Shown here one piece after another: positions 42,802 through 52,900 of a DNA stretch of 64,000 bases (position 1 is its first letter; every line of letters begins with the position of its first letter). Source of the stretch: an uncultured Alistipes sp. (lineage in GTDB: Bacteria > Bacteroidota > Bacteroidia > Bacteroidales > Rikenellaceae). The position numbers were made by a program, and so were the translations under genes. The notes under the pieces were generated by a model. It was given only the letters and a program-made list of their open reading frames with translations, made no database searches and had not been told where the DNA came from. Where the stretch lies: positions 1 to 64,000 of the forward strand of contig CAAGLB010000161.1 in assembly GCA_900770635.1 (NCBI GenBank). The letters run 5' to 3'.

Positions 42802-45125
42802 TTGAGTGTAGGATTGACAACCAGGTTGTTGCGCTGCGTGGAGCTAACCCTAAGATGCCGACGTATGATGCCTCGAAGCTGCACTCGGTGGCGGCATGGC
42901 GTGAGGGCTCGGAGATGGTTGTTGAGGTGGTGTCGACGCCCGAGAGCGATAGGGTGTTTAGCTTTGCTTACGACCTAAATAGGGCTGTTTCTTTCAACGA
43001 TGAGCTACATTGGACTACGCTCTATGTCGATGGTGTGGAGCTTTATCGAGGTGTGGCTACGTTGTTGGGTGTCGAGCACGAGGATGGCGAGCGATACTAC
43101 CGCCTGAGAGTGCGCTCGGGTGGTGGCGAGTGGGCCGATATGGTGGCACAAACATCGCTCAAAGAGAGTGGTGTGGAGCTGGATATGGCGCTTACGCCCA
43201 TAGACATAGAGTCTACATGGAGCGGTGACTGTGCTGTGCGTTTTCTGCCGTTGCGCCGTGATAGATACCCCGAGCCAACACTCTCAAATGCGTGGCTATC
43301 GTATCAGGCGCTGATGCCTAACGACTACCACCCGTTTATCAGCGTCAAGCACCTCATCGAGTCTATTGCTCGTAGGTCGGGTTATACGATACACAGCCAA
43401 TGGCTCGATAGTGATGTTGCCTCAAAGTTGATGATTAGTGGTGCATATCGTCAGGTGGAGAGTGCTGCTGCTGAGCGTGATATGGGCTTTAAGGCCTATC
43501 GCACATACGATTCTACGGCTACGGCAAATGGCGCAGGTTATGTGTTTGGCGTTGAGCCTCAATCGGCATCGAATGTTGGTGCTATTGTGGATAGCGCAAG
43601 CGCTGATGCTCACGATGCCGAGGGTAGGATCTATGGCGATGCCTACAATCATGGGGCTCTGACCTTTGAAAATGGGCAGCCGCTCTTTGTCCCAAAGCGT
43701 GAGATAAGTGTTGCCTACGAGTTTCATGTGCGCTACATAACCGACTATCGCATTGCCTCGAGCAGCAAGCTCAAAGGTTTTGACCGTGTGCGACTGGGTG
43801 TGGGTTGCGATGTCGAGTTGACGCTGGATAACCCGTTTGAGGATATGCGTTCTAAACTTGAACCAAACATGGCCTACAAACTCTACATCTTTGATTACGA
43901 TCCGAATAGCACCTACATGCTTCGCGATATCGGCGAGGTTGGTGGCCCAGTATGCGATGTTGTCACCCCTGAGGGTTGTCGCAGTGTGACACGTCTGATG
44001 GTCAAGCGCTCGGGATCGAATATCTTTATGACATATACTGGCGACTGGGCTTTATACCCTGGATACGTCGAGCCTACGGGACGTCGTCAAGTGGAGTTTA
44101 CGGTGCGCACGCCCTATAAAAGTTTGACAGCATCTGCCCAGGAGCGATTCTACGACGTGGCATTCTATGGCGCTGAGGAGGGCCAGCAACTCACGTTGTG
44201 CAGCGGGTGTAGCGTGCGACCACTATTTAGCGGCAATGTGGGCTATGGCGACGCTGTTTGCTTTGAAGATGTTGCAAACCATAACCTTACGCAGCAGCAA
44301 CTCGTTGAGGCTGTGGCTCATATGTTCAACCTGTGCATCTACTCCTACGAGCCCACCCGCAGCCTTATCATCGAGCCTTACGACAACTTCTACGATGGTG
44401 GCGTTGTCGACTGGCGACAGCGGCAGCTCAGCGACGAGTGGAGTATTGTGGAGGGTGCTCCCACCCAATTCCAGCATACCCGCCTTGGGTATATAGCGGG
44501 CGATGGCGTTGTTATGCGTGATAACAATCTTAGCGACAAGGAGTTTGGCACGTGGACAAGAGCTAATAGTGGCTATGGCTCGAAGCAGGGTGTGGATGTG
44601 AGAACAAACCCTCTGTTCCACCCGACAATATCGACCACAGGTTTTCTGCGCAACGCATCATCTGCCGAGGTGCTCACGGTGGGCGATCGTGATAAGGTCG
44701 AGGAGTCGGAGTATGTCGAGCCTCGTGTGGTGCTCTATCATGGCCTTGTCAAGTTGCCAAGTGGCGAAAAATGGAGCTCGGTGGGCAATCCGCAACTCTA
44801 TCCGCATGCAGCATTTCATAGCGCTACGAGTGGTCAAACTCTCTGTTTCGAGGATAGAGATGGGTGTACGGGGCTACACAAATATTACGATAACGAGCTT
44901 AGGGCCGGGGCCGAGCGATGTGTGCTGCGATGCAAGATCCGTATCCCCATTTCCGACTACCTCGAATTGTTTGATCCTCACTCCTCGGAGGCCTCTGTGC
45001 GCTCGCTATTTAGGTTGCGTGTCGAGGGTGGAGAGTCGCTATTCAGGCTCGAGGCTATCGAAGATTATGACTATGACCGAGGTGTGGCAACCTGCCTATT
45101 TGGTCGTATGCTATGCGATAGATAA
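42798..45125 (+). CDS. Large phage tail/host-contact-like protein
   Basis: 775 residues, starts with an ATTG..GTG-context overlap with the previous gene and carries no signal peptide. The body is beta-rich with many aromatic residues and repeated short YxxG/FxxG segments, a composition seen in tail hub or fibre proteins of Bacteroidales phages. There is no clear named domain. The large size relative to the rest of the cassette suggests a tail tip or baseplate hub. Function is inferred from position. Confidence 0.5.
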   Translation: MIECRIDNQVVALRGANPKMPTYDASKLHSVAAWREGSEMVVEVVSTPESDRVFSFAYDLNRAVSFNDELHWTTLYVDGVELYRGVATLLGVEHEDGERYYRLRVRSGGGEWADMVAQTSLKESGVELDMALTPIDIESTWSGDCAVRFLPLRRDRYPEPTLSNAWLSYQALMPNDYHPFISVKHLIESIARRSGYTIHSQWLDSDVASKLMISGAYRQVESAAAERDMGFKAYRTYDSTATANGAGYVFGVEPQSASNVGAIVDSASADAHDAEGRIYGDAYNHGALTFENGQPLFVPKREISVAYEFHVRYITDYRIASSSKLKGFDRVRLGVGCDVELTLDNPFEDMRSKLEPNMAYKLYIFDYDPNSTYMLRDIGEVGGPVCDVVTPEGCRSVTRLMVKRSGSNIFMTYTGDWALYPGYVEPTGRRQVEFTVRTPYKSLTASAQERFYDVAFYGAEEGQQLTLCSGCSVRPLFSGNVGYGDAVCFEDVANHNLTQQQLVEAVAHMFNLCIYSYEPTRSLIIEPYDNFYDGGVVDWRQRQLSDEWSIVEGAPTQFQHTRLGYIAGDGVVMRDNNLSDKEFGTWTRANSGYGSKQGVDVRTNPLFHPTISTTGFLRNASSAEVLTVGDRDKVEESEYVEPRVVLYHGLVKLPSGEKWSSVGNPQLYPHAAFHSATSGQTLCFEDRDGCTGLHKYYDNELRAGAERCVLRCKIRIPISDYLELFDPHSSEASVRSLFRLRVEGGESLFRLEAIEDYDYDRGVATCLFGRMLCDR

Positions 45126-45150
45126 CAATCTCTAAACACGTTTTTTAATT

Positions 45151-46332
45151 ATGACAAACCATGACCAGCAGCGGCCGACAACGCCTCTGCCTAACCCCTC
45201 ACGTCGATATGAACGCCTCATTGGCATACTCCTCCAAAACAACCTTGTCGATTTGTCGAGGTGTCGCAATTTGGCCATACATCGCTATGTGTCAGCACTT
45301 TGTGGCTTGGGTTTTCGGCGCTGCAGTGCCATGGAGCAGGCCTCATACACCTTTAATTGCTCCTATTCCAGTGCTCGCAAGGCGGTGTACGAGGTCGACA
45401 AGCAAACTAAAACAACTAAACAGATGAATCCACAAATCAAAATCAGAAACGAAGTCGATACTACGACTATCGACATCGAGGGCACAATAGGCCTTTCGGA
45501 GGCGTGGCAGTTCGACAATCCTGATAGCCGAGTGGCAACCTACGAAGGTTTCAAGGAGTGTGTGGCTAAGATTGCCGACATTCGCAATAGCCACATTATA
45601 GTGAACATACGCTCGACAGGTGGCGATGTGAACGATGCGTTGCTCATTTATGAAGCCCTGCGCTCGACAGGTGCTCATGTCACAACACGCTGTTATGGCT
45701 ATACAGCCTCGGCAGCAACCATAGTGGCACAGGCAGCATCGCCAGGATGTCGTGAGATGGCCTCCACGTCGCTCTATCTTATCCATCAGTCGCTATGCTC
45801 AACCGAGGGTAATGCCGACGAGCTACAAGCTGAGGTCGAGATGTTGCACCAGACCGACAGACGTATTGCCGAGGTCTATGCTCAGCGCTCGGGACAAAGT
45901 GTCGAGCACATCCTCGAACTCATGGCGGTGAATGGCGGTCGTGGCCGATGGCTCTCTCCCGAGGAGGCTATCGCCGAGAGATTGGTCGATAGGCTTATCT
46001 CGGAGGGTGATGCCTCTGTAAAGAATGATGCAGCGGAGCATACGATTGTCGAGCGCACAAAGTCGAGTGTTAAAGCCCTGCTTCGAGCCTTAGGCGTAGA
46101 TTACGACGATGAGCACCCCTGTGAGGCTGACGACATCAACTACATTCCTCGCACCGAGGTTGTTGCCGAGAACAGCTCACCGAAGTCGTCGTCCATAACT
46201 CTCGACGAAGGACAGAAGGCCGCAGGAAGCTCACGCTTAAAGTCGATTCAGGATCCTTCGCCTGTGGAGTATCCCAACAGCTCACGCAGTCGTGCCTATG
46301 ACCTTGATGCCCAGCTTATCAAGATGCGATAG
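45151..46332 (+). CDS. ClpP-type prohead protease with an N-terminal helical extension
   Basis: 393 residues. From Met92 (45424) the protein follows phage head-maturation ClpP proteases: IDIEGTIG, IIVNIRSTGGDVNDALLIYEAL, catalytic Ser in GYTASAATIVAQAAS and His in SLYLIHQSL. It would trim capsid or scaffold protein. The first 91 residues (ERLIGILLQNNLVDLSRCRN, then CSAMEQASYTFNCSYSSARK) look like a separate helix-turn-helix-like small protein joined in frame. The C-terminal 100 residues are charged and could be scaffold-like. The next gene is the capsid. Confidence 0.75.
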   Translation: MTNHDQQRPTTPLPNPSRRYERLIGILLQNNLVDLSRCRNLAIHRYVSALCGLGFRRCSAMEQASYTFNCSYSSARKAVYEVDKQTKTTKQMNPQIKIRNEVDTTTIDIEGTIGLSEAWQFDNPDSRVATYEGFKECVAKIADIRNSHIIVNIRSTGGDVNDALLIYEALRSTGAHVTTRCYGYTASAATIVAQAASPGCREMASTSLYLIHQSLCSTEGNADELQAEVEMLHQTDRRIAEVYAQRSGQSVEHILELMAVNGGRGRWLSPEEAIAERLVDRLISEGDASVKNDAAEHTIVERTKSSVKALLRALGVDYDDEHPCEADDINYIPRTEVVAENSSPKSSSITLDEGQKAAGSSRLKSIQDPSPVEYPNSSRSRAYDLDAQLIKMR

Positions 46333-46397
46333 GCCGCAGCAATTACACATTGCATAACCCCCAACCTTTTTATTAACCAACAAAAAACTTTTTAACT

Positions 46398-47360
46398 ATG
46401 GGACTTATTGAAAATCCTAAGACCTACACAGGTCGTGACCTTGAGACAATCTTTTTCCGCCCAATGTTTTCGGGCCAGAACGCCGAGCAGCTTGGCATCC
46501 GCATGCTCTATAACATGCCTGTGCCAACGACCATCCAGCTGTGGAGCCCCCAGAGCGACATCCTTCAGGAGTATGAGTCGGGATGGCGTGGTGGCAACTC
46601 GGCAATCCGCCAGCAGAAGACCATCGAGCTACATAAGGTAAAGGCCGAGGTAGGCTTTTCGGCTTCGGACTACTTCCAGCAGGTCTACGAGCTTATCACA
46701 GGCCGTGCCGATGTTAATCTCGACGATCTTACCGGTACCGAGCTCGAGGCTGCCGAGACCGAGATGTTTCGTGCCGCTATTGCCGAGAGCTTGCGCCTAA
46801 CGATGTGGATTGGCGACACCGAGGCCGATAGCTACAACAAGTTCAACGGCTTCTTGACTAAGATCATCGGCAACAAGGATGTTACACATGCCGACCTATC
46901 GGGTGTTACCCCTTCGAAGGATAGCGTGCTCGGCATCTTCAACCAGTTGTGGGCCGCAGCGCCTGCCGAGCTCAAGGCTATGAAGGGCGATGGCAACCTC
47001 GCCTTCTTGGTCACTGGCGATGTCTATGATGCCTACGAGCAGTATCTCGACTCGTGTGGCTCGGATGCTGCCTACAACGACCTAAATAGCGGTCGTCGTG
47101 AGCTCTCGTTCCATGGCATCAAGCTCATCGACATGGGCATCTCGCACCTATTGCCTACGTCGAAGCTCGGCGAGCAGTCTATCTGCTTGCTTACCGATCG
47201 TCGCAACCTTGTGCTTGCTGTCAACACTGCCGACTACCCAGGCTCTGAGGTGCGCATGTGGTATAACCCCGACGAGATGCAGAACCGCCAGCGTGCCATC
47301 TTCATGGTTGGCTGCGAGGTGCTCGACGAGAAGCTCGTTGTATTGGCAGATTTCAACTAA
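46398..47360 (+). CDS. Phage major capsid protein (HK97-like)
   Basis: 320 residues. The N-terminal region has charged helices, followed by segments QSDILQEYESGWRGGNSAIR and VGFSASDYFQQVYELITGRA. The end reads MQNRQRAIFMVGCEVLDEKLV. Length, position directly after the protease and before the portal, and composition fit the capsid protein of Bacteroidales siphophages. The family assignment is from pattern and context, not a search. Confidence 0.7.
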   Translation: MGLIENPKTYTGRDLETIFFRPMFSGQNAEQLGIRMLYNMPVPTTIQLWSPQSDILQEYESGWRGGNSAIRQQKTIELHKVKAEVGFSASDYFQQVYELITGRADVNLDDLTGTELEAAETEMFRAAIAESLRLTMWIGDTEADSYNKFNGFLTKIIGNKDVTHADLSGVTPSKDSVLGIFNQLWAAAPAELKAMKGDGNLAFLVTGDVYDAYEQYLDSCGSDAAYNDLNSGRRELSFHGIKLIDMGISHLLPTSKLGEQSICLLTDRRNLVLAVNTADYPGSEVRMWYNPDEMQNRQRAIFMVGCEVLDEKLVVLADFN

Positions 47361-47378
47361 CCTTAAACCAGTAATGCT

Positions 47379-48605
47379 ATGTCACGTAACAATAGTGTAA
47401 CACGCATTGCTGCCACCCGCAACCGCACCGAGCCTTTGTTTGGCTCGGTGACGGGTGGCAAGCTATCAAACGACAAGGTGTGGCTTTGGGGCGATGACAA
47501 CATGCTGCCCAATGTGCTCTCGCTCATGGCCCGCCGTTCGGCAATACATCGCCGAATAATCAACGACAAGGCCGACTATATTGCCGGCAAGGGCGTCGCC
47601 TACTGCGAGAATATACCCCTTTTGGGCGATATGGTTAGGCGTGTGAATGGCTCGGGAGATACTCTCCGCAGCGTTATAGCCCGACTTGCACTCGACGAAG
47701 CGATGTTTGGTAATGCCTTCTTGGAGGTGGTCACCGACACTTCGCACAGCTTCTTGTCGCTATATCACGTCGATGCGTCAACATGCCGCCTTGCTCGTGA
47801 CTCGGAACATGTTGTTATGCACCACGATTGGCGCCAGTTTCGCATGTCGGAGGCTTGTACCTTGCCGCTATATCCTAAGTTCGAGGAGCAGGAGGATGGC
47901 ACGTTGCGCTCGGTGGTGCACTACAAAGACTACGAGCCTATGTTTTCGCACTACGGTGTAGCTCCCTATATTGCAGGCCTTGGTGCTGCGGCAATCCTCT
48001 ATAAGACAGATAAGTGGAACATATCACGTCTTGACAACTCGTTTCAGCTGTCGGGTGTCATGATGCTTGATGGTGCTGTGGGTAGCGAGGATGAGGCCGA
48101 GAAGATGGTGCGCATGGCCGAGGAGCGTTTCTCAGGAAATCCTGGCCAGGTGCTCTTTGTGCTACGAGATAAGGTCGAAGGCGATAACTCACGCTTCATA
48201 CCCATTAGTACCACGTCGGATGGCGATTGGCGGTCGTTGCACGAGCAGGCCGAGGCCGACCTTGTCGTTGCTCACTCATGGTTTCGCTCGCTCAGCGGAC
48301 TCGACTATGCGTCGGGTTTCTCCACCGAGCGCATATTGCACGAGTATGAGGTGGCCCTTAACACTGTCATCCTCAGCGAGCAGGAACAGCTGATGGAGCC
48401 TATACGCGAAATCATCGGCTCGGTGTTGGGTGTCGATGCCTTGTCGCTCGAGATTATCAATCGCCCACCTACACGCTCCAAGCCGCTATATATGCGAGTG
48501 TGGGAGGCACGTAAGGCCGATGGTCTCGACTACGACGAGAACGATCCCAACCAGCAGCTCTACCTTGCGCAGATAACAAAGTATAATATTCATTCAATAG
48601 ATTAG
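47379..48605 (+). CDS. Phage portal protein
   Basis: 408 residues. The opening VWLWGDDNMLPNVLSLMARRSAIHRRIINDKADYI and a central DGDWRSLHEQAEADLVVAHSW segment match portal proteins of Bacteroidales phages, which form the dodecameric DNA gate of the head. It follows the capsid gene by 18 bp, an inverted order compared with the usual portal-protease-capsid. No terminase gene accompanies it. Confidence 0.78.
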   Translation: MSRNNSVTRIAATRNRTEPLFGSVTGGKLSNDKVWLWGDDNMLPNVLSLMARRSAIHRRIINDKADYIAGKGVAYCENIPLLGDMVRRVNGSGDTLRSVIARLALDEAMFGNAFLEVVTDTSHSFLSLYHVDASTCRLARDSEHVVMHHDWRQFRMSEACTLPLYPKFEEQEDGTLRSVVHYKDYEPMFSHYGVAPYIAGLGAAAILYKTDKWNISRLDNSFQLSGVMMLDGAVGSEDEAEKMVRMAEERFSGNPGQVLFVLRDKVEGDNSRFIPISTTSDGDWRSLHEQAEADLVVAHSWFRSLSGLDYASGFSTERILHEYEVALNTVILSEQEQLMEPIREIIGSVLGVDALSLEIINRPPTRSKPLYMRVWEARKADGLDYDENDPNQQLYLAQITKYNIHSID

Positions 48606-48619
48606 TTTGTTGCATTTAT

Positions 48620-49072
48620 ATGAAAACTATTATCACTGCTACTCAGGTTGTTGAGCTGGCATTTGGTGGCGATGAACTTGTGCATAGCGCTCTTATCACC
48701 GAGTGCGATATCGCCGAGGCCGAGGAGCGCTACATACGCCCTATTGTTGGCAGCCAGCTCTACGACGCTCTTGTCCAGGGTAAATATCCCGACCTGATGA
48801 CCGATTATGTAGCCCCCGCACTTGCTGCATGGTGTCGCTATGTTGTCGAGCCACTTATTGCTCGCCGTTGCTCGTTGTGCGATAGCAAAGTGGCGACAGA
48901 TGATGAGTATCGTGCGACGGTTTTAGACCACCTTGCCTCACGTGCCTCGACGCTCAGCCGCCGCCTAAGCCGACACCTTAATGCCCACTCGTCGGAGTAC
49001 GAGGAGTATAACCCTAAGTCTAACCCATTAAATCGCTGTACTATCTATGGCAATATTATTCAAATACATTAG
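48620..49072 (+). CDS. Head-tail connector-like protein (DUF6712 type)
   Basis: 150 residues, helical: AEERYIRPIVGSQLYDALVQG and the later APALAAWCRYVVEPLIARR are the pattern of DUF6712/gp6-like connector proteins. It would sit on the portal ring. Its end overlaps the holin start by 26 bp in another frame. Confidence 0.65.
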   Translation: MKTIITATQVVELAFGGDELVHSALITECDIAEAEERYIRPIVGSQLYDALVQGKYPDLMTDYVAPALAAWCRYVVEPLIARRCSLCDSKVATDDEYRATVLDHLASRASTLSRRLSRHLNAHSSEYEEYNPKSNPLNRCTIYGNIIQIH

Positions 49073-49472
49073 TGGCGCTGTGGCAGCACTCTTGGCTCTG
49101 CTATGCCCCATAACACCGCTCATTGTCACCGCCTCGGTGTTTATCTTTATCGACTTCCTTACGGGAGTGTGTGCCTCGTGTGTGGCAGCCCGCAACGAGG
49201 GACGTGCCTGGAGTGTCGAGAGCCGCAAGGCGTGGCGCACGATATACAAACTCGGATTTGTCGTCACGGGCATCATCATGACATGGCTCGTCGATGCACT
49301 TGTCTTGCAGTTTATGGACCTGCATCTGGCTAACATCTTCACAGGCTTTGTTTGTGGTGTCGAGCTATGGTCGTTCATCGAGAATGCCTCGGTTATCAGC
49401 CAATCGTCGTTGTTCGAGTGGCTCGGTCGATGGGTCAAGCGCCGCATAGGAAAGGAGGTTGGAGATGAGTAG
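49047..49472 (+). CDS. Phage holin family protein
   Basis: 141 residues with three or four hydrophobic helices (about residues 8-40, 66-86, 92-112) and the ASVFIFIDFLTGVCASCVAA motif common in holins of Bacteroidales phages. It would open the inner membrane for the lytic protein. It overlaps both neighbours. Confidence 0.8.
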   Translation: MAILFKYISGAVAALLALLCPITPLIVTASVFIFIDFLTGVCASCVAARNEGRAWSVESRKAWRTIYKLGFVVTGIIMTWLVDALVLQFMDLHLANIFTGFVCGVELWSFIENASVISQSSLFEWLGRWVKRRIGKEVGDE

Positions 49473-49866
49473 AGGTCTAAGAAACTGTAATCCAGGCAAT
49501 ATCCGCCTGTCACGAACCAAGTTTAAGGGCGAGGTGCGCCCCTCACGTGATAGCGCCTTCAAGCAGTTCGAGAGTATGGCCTACGGCTATCGTGCCATGT
49601 TTGTGCTCCTCGACACCTATCACAAGCGCTATGGGCTTAGCACCATTCGTCAGATGATTAGCCGCTGGGCGCCACCCACCGAGAACTTCACCGATGGCTA
49701 TATCCGTTTTGTTGCGGAGCGCACAGGCATAGATGCCGATGCACCTATCGATAGCCGCTCCGAGCGAGATATGGTGCCTATTGTTGCCGCTATGTCCGAG
49801 ATCGAGAATGGCGCAAAGGCTGTAATGGCTGATGTCCACAACGGCTGGCAGCTCTTTGCTAACTAA
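49465..49866 (+). CDS. Phage structural protein P5-like / lytic enzyme
   Basis: About 133 residues. MSRGLRNCNPGNIRLS is the start of the 'structural protein P5' family, small proteins with a lysozyme-like role in phages. The ATG at 49465 is chosen because AAAGGAGG ends 6 bp before it, an unusually strong Shine-Dalgarno site for this phylum. It overlaps the holin gene by 8 bp and is followed by a terminator. Confidence 0.75.
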   Translation: MSRGLRNCNPGNIRLSRTKFKGEVRPSRDSAFKQFESMAYGYRAMFVLLDTYHKRYGLSTIRQMISRWAPPTENFTDGYIRFVAERTGIDADAPIDSRSERDMVPIVAAMSEIENGAKAVMADVHNGWQLFAN

Positions 49867-49869
49867 CCA

Positions 49870-49905
49870 AATAGGCTGACCTTTAATGGGCCAGCCTATT
49901 GAGTT
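49870..49905. terminator. Terminator closing the phage-derived cassette
   Basis: AATAGGCTGACC and GGCCAGCCTATT pair with one mismatch around a short loop. The genes on either side are convergent. Confidence 0.75.
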
Positions 49906-49924
49906 TATATCGTCCGATTGTTCT

Positions 49925-52900
49925 CTATCGCTTTTTTATCTGTTTGCCATAGGCATTCCATCCCGCAGCATCCTTATATGCTTTGACAGCCTCACGAGGA
50001 ACATAGACGATGGTATCCTCAGTAAGCTCGATGTATGATGTAGCGGGCGGAGTAACCGCAGCGCTATATATGAGAGTCAGCACGTTGCAGCCCTTGACAG
50101 GGTTGACACCCATGCTCTTGACGCCTCGGCCTATGCTCAGCACAACAAGCTTGCTACAGTCGGCAAACACCTCGGCACCAAGCTCGGTGATGCCATCAGG
50201 GATGATGATCTTCTCGATGCCCGCACAACCAGCAAACGCACGGTCGCCAACAATGTTAAGGCCATCACCAAGGTTTAGCATGTGTATTGAATTACATCCT
50301 TTAAATGCCTCATTGCCGATGACCTCAATGTTGTCTGGTATGGTCAGCGTGCTGATGCCAACACAGCCAGCAAATGCTGCATCGCCGATGGTCTTTACGC
50401 CATTGCCGAGTGTTAGGCTTTGTAGGCTGCTGCAACCGCTAAATGTGCGGTTGCCAATAGCCGAAATGCTATCGGGCATAGCCACACTCTTTATGCTTGT
50501 GCAGCCAGCAAATGCCGCCTCGCCGAGGGTTTTAAGTCCATTACCAAGGTCGATGCTCTGCATTGCTACACATCCGCTGAAGGCGTCGTTGCCAACAGTC
50601 GTTGTGGTGGTTGGCAGCGTTATGCTCTTGAGCTTGATGCAGTTGGCAAATGCTCCATTGCCGATAATTCGCAGGTTGCCACCAAAAGTTACGCTATGTA
50701 GGTTGCGGCAGCCCTTGAATGCCTCGTCGTTGATGGCCGAAACGCTATAAGGTATTGTTATGCTCTCGATGCGGTAGCCCTTGAATGCTCCCTTGCCAAT
50801 GGCCGTAACGCCATCGGGAACCTTGTAGCTGAGAGCTCCTGCTGGGGCGTAGCTTACGAGCGTGCCATTCTTTATGAGGCACTTGCCATCGTTCGAGGCA
50901 TATTTGCCGTTGAACTTTTGGAGGTTAGGACAGCTGGCAAATGCTCCACTCTCAATGTTTGTTACGCTGTTGCCAATGGTTATTTCGCTGAGCGTAAGTC
51001 CTGTGAGCAGGTCGGCCTTGATGGTCTTGCAGTCTAAGGTTAGCTTACCCTGATAAGTGGTTAGCATATGGTGGTCGATGTGCGACACTCCCTCGCCAAT
51101 TATAATCTCGCTTATGTTGTTGAGGTCGAACCACTTGGGGTTGAAGCTGTCGCTGTTTAGTATTAGCTTGCCCCTGAACTTGCTAAACTCGCCAATGGTC
51201 ATCTCCTCGACACCCTCGCTAATGACAATCTCGCTGAAATAGGCCTGTGAAAACCATATTGCTTTGGGGTTGTTGCAGTTGATGGTCAGTCGGCCCGAGC
51301 TGCCAGCCAATGCTCGGCTGTCGATGTAGGTAACGCCATCGTTTATGACAATGTCGGTAAAGTGGCTACCCATAAACCAGTCGGCTGTTGGCAAGTTGCA
51401 GTTTACTGTGAGTCTGCCGTTGCTGCCCTCGAAGAGTCCTGTGCACAAGTCTGTCACATCCTTGCCTATGGTGATATCCGTAAACTTGTGTCCTGCAAAA
51501 TGCTTGCTGTCGATGTTGCAGTTTACGACTATGCTTGTGAGGTTTGTACACTCGCTAAATGCCTGATTGGCAATGTATGTCACACTCTCAGGTATCGACA
51601 GACGTGTAAGCTTCGAGCAGCCCTTGAATATGCCTGCGCCAATTCGCTTTGTGGTGTTAGGTATTGCATATCCTGTAAGTCCTGCTGGCGCAAATGCTAT
51701 GAGTTCGCCATCGACGATGAGGCAACGCTCGTCGCTCGATGCAAACCTGCCCTTAAACGATTTTAGTGCAGAGCATCCCGCAAAGGCCTCGCCACGTATT
51801 GTCGTAACACTCTCGGGGATTGTAATCGACATAAGCTCGGTACAACCTTCAAAGGCGTGTGCGCCAATCTCGGTGACGCTATTCGATATTGTCATCGATT
51901 TTAGGCTGCAACATCCTCTGAATAGTCCCTCTGTGATTTTTGTCACGTTGTCGCCAAGAGTTATCGAGCTGAACTTAGCACCTCGCAATGGCTGCTGACG
52001 TGTGGTGTTATTGCCGTTTATGTTGCTGTTGATGGTTAGCGAGCCGTAGCATCCGAAGAATGCGCCACTCTCCACCAGGTCGAGCTTGTGTGGCAACACA
52101 ATCTCGCTAAGTTTCTTACATCCTGCAAAGGCATTTGAGCGGATGCGAAATACGCTATTAGGTATTGTTATGCTCCTTAGTGCCCTACATCCCTTAAATG
52201 CGCTTGAACCAATCTCCACAACGCCATTAGGTATCACAATCTCTTTGAGGCCTATACATCCGTCGAAGGCGTAGTTGTCTATGTATTTTAGGCCTGTTGG
52301 CAGTGTTATGCTGCTAAGGTGTGTACAGCCATGAAACACTCCATAGCCCATTGTCGTGATGCTGTCTGGTAGCTGCAATGTAGTTAGGCCTGTGCATCCC
52401 TCGAATGCGTAATCCTCGATTGCTGTTAGGTCTTTGGGGACATGAATAGTTATTATTGAGCTACATCCCTGAAAGGCCTTGCGACCAATCTTTGTTACAC
52501 TCTTGGGTATCTCATACTCAATTATGTCGGCTGGCGCAAATGCAACAAGTTTGTTGTTGATGATTAGGCAACGACCATCCTTTGATGCGAACTTGCCTCG
52601 GAACGATTTAAGTCGTGTGCAGTTGTAGAATGCAGCAGCATCTACGTCGGTCACATCATTTGGGATGGTGTATGTTGTGAGTCCTGCGGGGGCAAATGCT
52701 ACAATCTTGCCACGCACAACAAGGCAACGGCCATCTGCCGATGCAAACTCACCACGAAAGGCACTCAGCTTCGAGCAGCCCTTGAATGCGTTGCTGTCGA
52801 TGTCTGTTGCGCTGAATGGGATTGTATATTCGCTGAGCCCTGCTGGGGCAAAGGCCACAATCTTGCCGCTGACAATTAGGCATCGGCCATCCTCCGAGGC

